64,000 nt of DNA. Origin: Azospirillum sp. TSH64 (GTDB lineage: Bacteria > Pseudomonadota > Alphaproteobacteria > Azospirillales > Azospirillaceae). Made by a program: the position numbers and the translations under genes. The number at the start of each line of letters is the position of its first letter. Position 1 is the first letter of the stretch. Where the stretch lies: positions 5,592,789 to 5,656,788 of the forward strand of contig NZ_LGQW01000015.1 in NCBI RefSeq assembly GCF_003116035.1, given 5' to 3'. The notes under the pieces were generated by a model. The model saw nothing but the letters and a program-made list of their open reading frames with translations, was not told where the DNA came from and searched no databases. Shown in pieces: positions 60,118-64,000 of this stretch.

Positions 60118-60213
60118 AAACCTGGGCGGCCAAGCTCCCGCTGGTTTTGCTTTACCATTCTGTGTCAGCTTTGTTGCGTCGCACATCGCCGGACCGGACA
60201 CGGGTAAAGCCCC

Positions 60214-60585
60214 ATGAATGCCCCGACCTGCTGCCTCGCCCGCATCCCCGCCAATGGAAAATTCTGGCTGAAGAACGCGCGCGTTCACGACGGTTTGCGC
60301 GATATCCGGATCGAGCATGGCCGGGTCCGCGCCCTGGTGCCGGCGGGCGAGTCGCCCTGCTGTGCGCCGGGACTCGATCTCGATGGCGGTGAGGTGCGGC
60401 GGATGGACGCAGATTCTCCCGTCATGGCGGGCGACCCGGCCGATCTGTGGGTGACGCTGTGCGGCGGCCGGACGGTGCCGATGCGGGCGGGAAAGCTTGA
60501 AACCGCAAAGCCCGAAGAAGCTGGCGGGCATTGGGATGCAGGCGGTCATAGAGATGCGGTGCATAGGGACGGTTCGGATCGCTGA
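60214..60585 (+). pseudogene. Probable amidohydrolase remnant (N- and C-terminal ends only)
   Basis: A 123-residue reading. Residues about 15-57 (GKFWLKNARVHDGLRDIRIEHGRVRAL, then LDLDGG) look like the N-terminal strand region of cytosine-deaminase-like amidohydrolases. Residues about 67-92 (DADSPVMAGDPADLWVTLCGGRTVPMR) look like their C-terminal closing region (GxPADLW...GRTV). All metal-binding central parts are missing, so an internal deletion is the simplest reading. The last 25 residues are His/Asp/Gly-rich and unlike the family. It could instead be a small expressed protein; no ribosome site is clear. Confidence 0.45.
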
Positions 60586-60606
60586 ACCTTCTCGACTCCG
60601 GATGTG

Positions 60607-60628
60607 AACTGAACGATATAGTTCAGTT
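60607..60628. promoter_or_regulatory. Palindromic operator of the RND efflux operon
   Basis: AACTGAAC (60607-60614), GATATA, GTTCAGTT (60621-60628): perfect 8-base arms. TATAGT (60617-60622), a likely -10 box, lies inside it. This is the form of TetR/AcrR-family operators. No regulator gene is adjacent in the window. Confidence 0.75.
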
Positions 60629-60688
60629 TGCCCGGTGCCTCCGTCGGTTGCACTGCGGCAAAGCGAAACCCGCCCGGATCCCGGCCCC

Positions 60689-61840
60689 ATGCGCCACACG
60701 CTTCGCATTGCTGCACTCCTCGTCCTGGCGGCGCTCGCCGGCGGGGCTTACTGGTATTTCGTGAAGCAGGGCGGGACCGTTGCCGGTCTGACCGCGATGG
60801 TGAACGGCGTCCTGTCCGGCGGCGCGCCGGCCCCGGGCGGCGCCTCCGGTGGGGCCGCCGGGGCCGCCAAGCCGCCGGGCGGCGCCCCGCCGATGCCGGT
60901 GGAGGCCGCCCAGGTCCGTGTCGGCACGGTCGAGCGGACGGTGACCGCCGTCGGCTCGCTGCTGTCCAACGAATCGGTGGTGGTCCGGCCCGAGATCGCC
61001 GGCCGCATCAGCGAGATCGCCTTCAAGGAAGGCCAGCGCGTCGCCAAGGGCACGGTGCTGGTCCGGCTGGACGACGCCATCGCCCGCGCCACCCTGGCCC
61101 AGGCGCAGGCGAGCATCGCCTTCTCCCGTGCCGAGCTGTCGCGTGCCGACCAGCTGGTGCGCCAGAACACCGGCCCGCTGCGCAACCGGGAGCAGGCCTC
61201 GGCCAAGCTGCTGGCCGACGAGGCGGCGGTGCAGCTTGCCAAGGCGCAGCTCGACAAGCAGGTGATCGCCGCCCCCTTCGACGGGGTTCTCGGCCTGCGC
61301 AAGGCGTCGGTCGGCGACTTCGTCCAGGCCGGCAAGGACATTGTCAATCTAGAGGACATCGACACCCTCAAGCTCGATTTCCGCGTGCCGGAGATGTTCC
61401 TGCCGGCGGTGAAGGTCGGCCAGACGGTGAAGGTGGCGGTGGATGCCTTCGGCGGGCGCAGCTTCGACGGAACCGTCTATGCCATCGATCCGCTGGTCGA
61501 TGTGAACGGCCGCGCTCTGGCGATCCGCGCCCGCGTGCCGAATCCCGACGGCTCGCTGCGCCCCGGCCTTTTCGCCCGCGTGTCGCTGACGCTGACCACG
61601 GTGCCGGACGCGGTGCTGATCCCCGAGCAGGCCATCGTCGCCTTCGGCAAGGACCAGTTCGTCTTCAAGCTGGTGGACGGCAAGGTGGTCCAGACCCGCG
61701 TCGTGCTGGGCGAACGCCGCAACGCGGAGGTGGAGATCGCCAAGGGCCTCGCCCCCGGCGACATGGTGGTCACCGCCGGCCAGCTGAAGATCCGCGACGG
61801 CGTGCCGGTGACGGTGCTGCCGGCCAAAGCCGGGAGCTGA
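60689..61840 (+). CDS. RND efflux periplasmic adaptor (membrane fusion protein)
   Basis: A 383-residue HlyD/AcrA-type adaptor. One N-terminal helix (about 5-24: LRIAALLVLAALAGGAYWYF), a Gly/Ala/Pro linker (about 45-75), barrel-sandwich text VVVRPEIAGRISEIAFKEGQRVAKGTVLVRLDD (about 108-140), a helical hairpin (about 141-195), then PFDGVLGLRKASVGDFVQAGKDI. No lipobox, so it is held by the N-terminal helix. ATG 60689 was chosen; GTG 60635 would add 18 residues. It sits just after the operator at 60607 and 6 bases before the pump gene. Confidence 0.92.
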   Translation: MRHTLRIAALLVLAALAGGAYWYFVKQGGTVAGLTAMVNGVLSGGAPAPGGASGGAAGAAKPPGGAPPMPVEAAQVRVGTVERTVTAVGSLLSNESVVVRPEIAGRISEIAFKEGQRVAKGTVLVRLDDAIARATLAQAQASIAFSRAELSRADQLVRQNTGPLRNREQASAKLLADEAAVQLAKAQLDKQVIAAPFDGVLGLRKASVGDFVQAGKDIVNLEDIDTLKLDFRVPEMFLPAVKVGQTVKVAVDAFGGRSFDGTVYAIDPLVDVNGRALAIRARVPNPDGSLRPGLFARVSLTLTTVPDAVLIPEQAIVAFGKDQFVFKLVDGKVVQTRVVLGERRNAEVEIAKGLAPGDMVVTAGQLKIRDGVPVTVLPAKAGS

Positions 61841-61846
61841 CACGCC

Positions 61847-64000
61847 ATGGTTCTCTCCGACATTTCGATCCGCCGTCCCGTCCTGGCGACGGTGATGAGC
61901 CTCGCTTTGATGCTGATCGGCATCGTGTCGTACCAGCGCCTGTCGGTGCGCGAATATCCCAAGATCGACGAGCCGGTCGTCACGGTGGAGACGACCTACA
62001 AGGGCGCCTCGGCCCAGATCATCGAAAGCCAGGTCACCCAGACGCTGGAGGACAGCCTCGCCGGCATCGAGGGCATCGACGTGATGTCCTCGATCAGCCG
62101 GGCGGAGAAGTCGCAGATCACCCTGCGCTTCCGGCTGGACCGCAACGTCGATGTCGCCGCCAGCGACGTGCGCGACCGGGTGGGCCGCGTCCGCGCCGCG
62201 CTGCCGTCGGAGATCGACGAACCGGTGATCGCCAAGGTCGAGGCCGACGCCCAGCCGATCATCTATCTCGCCTTCTCCTCCGACCGGCATTCGCCGCTGG
62301 AGGTGACCGATTTCGCCGACCGCTACGTCAAGGACCGGCTGCAGAACCTGCCCGGCGTGGCGCAGGTGCGCATCTTCGGCGAACGCCGCTTCGCCATGCG
62401 GCTGTGGCTCGACCCGCAGCGGATGGCCGCCTACCGGGTGACGCCGCAGGATGTCGAGACCGCGCTGCGCCGGCAGAATGTCGAGATCCCGGCCGGCCGC
62501 GTCGAAAGCGTGGCGCGCGAGTTCACCGTGGTCTCGGAGACCGACCTGCGCAGCCCGGCCGAGTTCGAGGCCATCATCCTGCGCGACGATTCGGGATATC
62601 TGGTCCGTCTGCGAGACGTCGGCCGGGCGGAGCTGGGGGCGCTCGACGAGCGGGTCAGTGCCCGTTTCAACGGCCGCGGCGCCGTCGCCATCGGCGTGGT
62701 GAAGCAGTCCACCGCCAACCCGCTGGACGTGTCGAAGGCGGTCAACGACGCGCTGCCCAAGATCCGCGCGGCGGTGCCGGACGGCATGGGGGTGGATGTC
62801 GGGTATGACAGCTCCGTCTTCATCGCCAAGTCGATCGACGCGGTGTTCCACACCATCTTCGAAGCGATCATCCTGGTCGTTCTGGTCATCTTCTTCTTCC
62901 TGCGTTCGCTGCGGGCAACGCTGGTGCCGCTGGTGACCATCCCGGTGTCGCTGATCGGCGGCTTCGCCCTGATGTACGCGCTGGGCTTCTCCATCAACAC
63001 GCTGACCCTGCTGTCGATGGTGCTGGCCATCGGCCTCGTCGTCGATGACGCCATCGTCATGCTGGAGAACATCTTCCGCTACGTGGAGGAGGGGATGAAC
63101 CCCTTCCAGGCGGCGTTGAAAGGGTCGCGCGAGATCGGCTTCGCCGTCATCGCCATGACCATCACGCTGGCGGCGGTGTATGCCCCCATCGGCTTCATGA
63201 CCGGGCGCACCGGCCGACTGTTCACCGAATTCGCCCTGACGCTGGCCGGGGCGGTGATCGTGTCGGGCTTCGTGGCGCTGACCCTGTCGCCGATGATGTG
63301 CTCCAAGCTGTTGAAGCACGAGACCAGGCACGGGCTGCTCTACCGCGCCATCGAACGCTTCCTGGAGGGGATGACCAACGGCTACCGCCGGCTGCTGCGC
63401 CTGTCGCTGCGGGCGCGGCCGCTGGTGCTGCTGATCGGGTTGGGCGTCGCCGCCGCCAGCTATTTTCTGTTCACCGGCCTGAAGTCCGAGCTGTCGCCGG
63501 TCGAGGACCGCGGCACCATCGTCGGCATCGCCATCGCGCCGGAAGGCTCCACGCTGGACTACACCATGGGCTATGCCCAGCGGATGGAGGCGCTGTTCCG
63601 CCAGATCCCGGTGCTGGAGAAGTTCTTCGTCGTCGTCGGTTTCCCGGTGGTGAACCAGGGCATCGCCTTCGTCCGCCTGATCGACTGGGACGAGCGCGAG
63701 GTGAAGCAGCAGGCGATCACCGCCCAGCTGTTCCCCAAGATGTTCGGCATCCCCGGAATCCTCGGATTCGTCACCAACCCGCCGTCGCTGGGCCAGAGCC
63801 CGATCGACAAGCCGGTCAACTTCGTCATCCAGACCTCGCTGCCCTTCGAGGAGTTGCAGGCGATGGTCAACGCCATGATGGCGGAGGCGCGCAACTTCCC
63901 CGGCCTGACCAACCTCGACACCGATTTAAAGCTGAACAAGCCGGAGCTGCGGGTGTCGCTGGACCGCGACAAGGCAGCCGACCTGGGGGTGGATGTCGAC
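61847..64000 (+). CDS. RND multidrug efflux pump (HAE1 family), partial
   Basis: The first 718 residues of an inner-membrane RND pump, cut by the window end (full-length relatives have about 1,030). The first helix SIRRPVLATVMSLALMLIGI and porter text YPKIDEPVVTVETTYKGASAQIIE follow the start. The transmembrane proton-relay motif GLVVDDAIVMLENI (about 393-406) has both aspartates. HAE1 pumps export drugs, dyes, detergents or fatty acids with proton exchange. It is cotranscribed with the adaptor. No outer-membrane channel is visible before the end. Confidence 0.94.
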   Translation, partial: MVLSDISIRRPVLATVMSLALMLIGIVSYQRLSVREYPKIDEPVVTVETTYKGASAQIIESQVTQTLEDSLAGIEGIDVMSSISRAEKSQITLRFRLDRNVDVAASDVRDRVGRVRAALPSEIDEPVIAKVEADAQPIIYLAFSSDRHSPLEVTDFADRYVKDRLQNLPGVAQVRIFGERRFAMRLWLDPQRMAAYRVTPQDVETALRRQNVEIPAGRVESVAREFTVVSETDLRSPAEFEAIILRDDSGYLVRLRDVGRAELGALDERVSARFNGRGAVAIGVVKQSTANPLDVSKAVNDALPKIRAAVPDGMGVDVGYDSSVFIAKSIDAVFHTIFEAIILVVLVIFFFLRSLRATLVPLVTIPVSLIGGFALMYALGFSINTLTLLSMVLAIGLVVDDAIVMLENIFRYVEEGMNPFQAALKGSREIGFAVIAMTITLAAVYAPIGFMTGRTGRLFTEFALTLAGAVIVSGFVALTLSPMMCSKLLKHETRHGLLYRAIERFLEGMTNGYRRLLRLSLRARPLVLLIGLGVAAASYFLFTGLKSELSPVEDRGTIVGIAIAPEGSTLDYTMGYAQRMEALFRQIPVLEKFFVVVGFPVVNQGIAFVRLIDWDEREVKQQAITAQLFPKMFGIPGILGFVTNPPSLGQSPIDKPVNFVIQTSLPFEELQAMVNAMMAEARNFPGLTNLDTDLKLNKPELRVSLDRDKAADLGVDVD

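Overview
The window is GC-rich, densely coded chromosomal DNA from an alphaproteobacterium, most like Azospirillum or a close relative in the Rhodospirillales. This is inferred from gene content: a metX-metW pair, a chorismate mutase followed by hisC, a plant-type (class II) DAHP synthase, several HAAT-type and Bmp-type ABC importers, and promoter matches to the alphaproteobacterial general stress sigma factor EcfG (GGAAC-N17-GTT). I saw no insertion sequence, prophage, integrase or CRISPR array. The only RNA genes I can support are one tRNA-Pro(CGG) and one TPP riboswitch.

Layout. 1-4835: tRNA/DNA methyltransferase, DUF2007 protein, long-chain polyprenyl diphosphate synthase, tRNA-Pro, phosphatase, and a lone Tat-exported binding protein. 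4886-12243: TRIC channel, an unknown protein, a copper ATPase-CueR operon with a textbook CueR promoter, a drug/solute MFS exporter, and small stress-type proteins between REP-like repeat pairs. 12321-16493: methionine (metX, metW) and aromatic/histidine genes (chorismate mutase, hisC). 16558-22462: a Bmp-type nucleoside/nucleobase importer ending in a CodA-family deaminase whose active site suggests 5-methylcytosine as substrate. 22717-30696: IclR regulator, DUF2256 protein, and a divergent operon joining a polyamine-type ABC importer to a three-subunit FAD/Fe-S opine or amino-acid dehydrogenase. 30754-39359: DAHP synthase, AmpG-like permease, manganese catalase with an EcfG promoter, glutathione reductase, FliL-like protein, nicotinate phosphoribosyltransferase. 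39503-45058: nucleoside salvage operon (two Bmp-type permeases, cdd, punA, deoC, deoA) with no ATPase or binding protein of its own. 45238-51275: small [2Fe-2S] protein, EamA permease, then a TPP riboswitch directly upstream of a complete branched-chain-amino-acid-type ABC importer. 51402-60585: envelope and stress proteins, a divergent ClC channel, OpgC-like protein, PRC-barrel protein, a ClpP paralogue with an altered triad, a GT2 glycosyltransferase and an amidohydrolase remnant. 60607-64000: a palindromic operator followed by an RND efflux adaptor and pump, the pump cut by the window end.

The most interesting item is the TPP-riboswitch-controlled HAAT importer (46613-51275). HAAT systems are known for amino acids, amides and urea, so a thiamine-responsive RNA on one points to uptake of thiamine, a thiamine precursor or a breakdown product. 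Second is the CodA-family deaminase and its importer, a likely route for recovering 5-methylcytosine. Third is the importer plus three-subunit oxidase operon of unknown substrate. Functions come from reading protein motifs by eye; no database search was possible.
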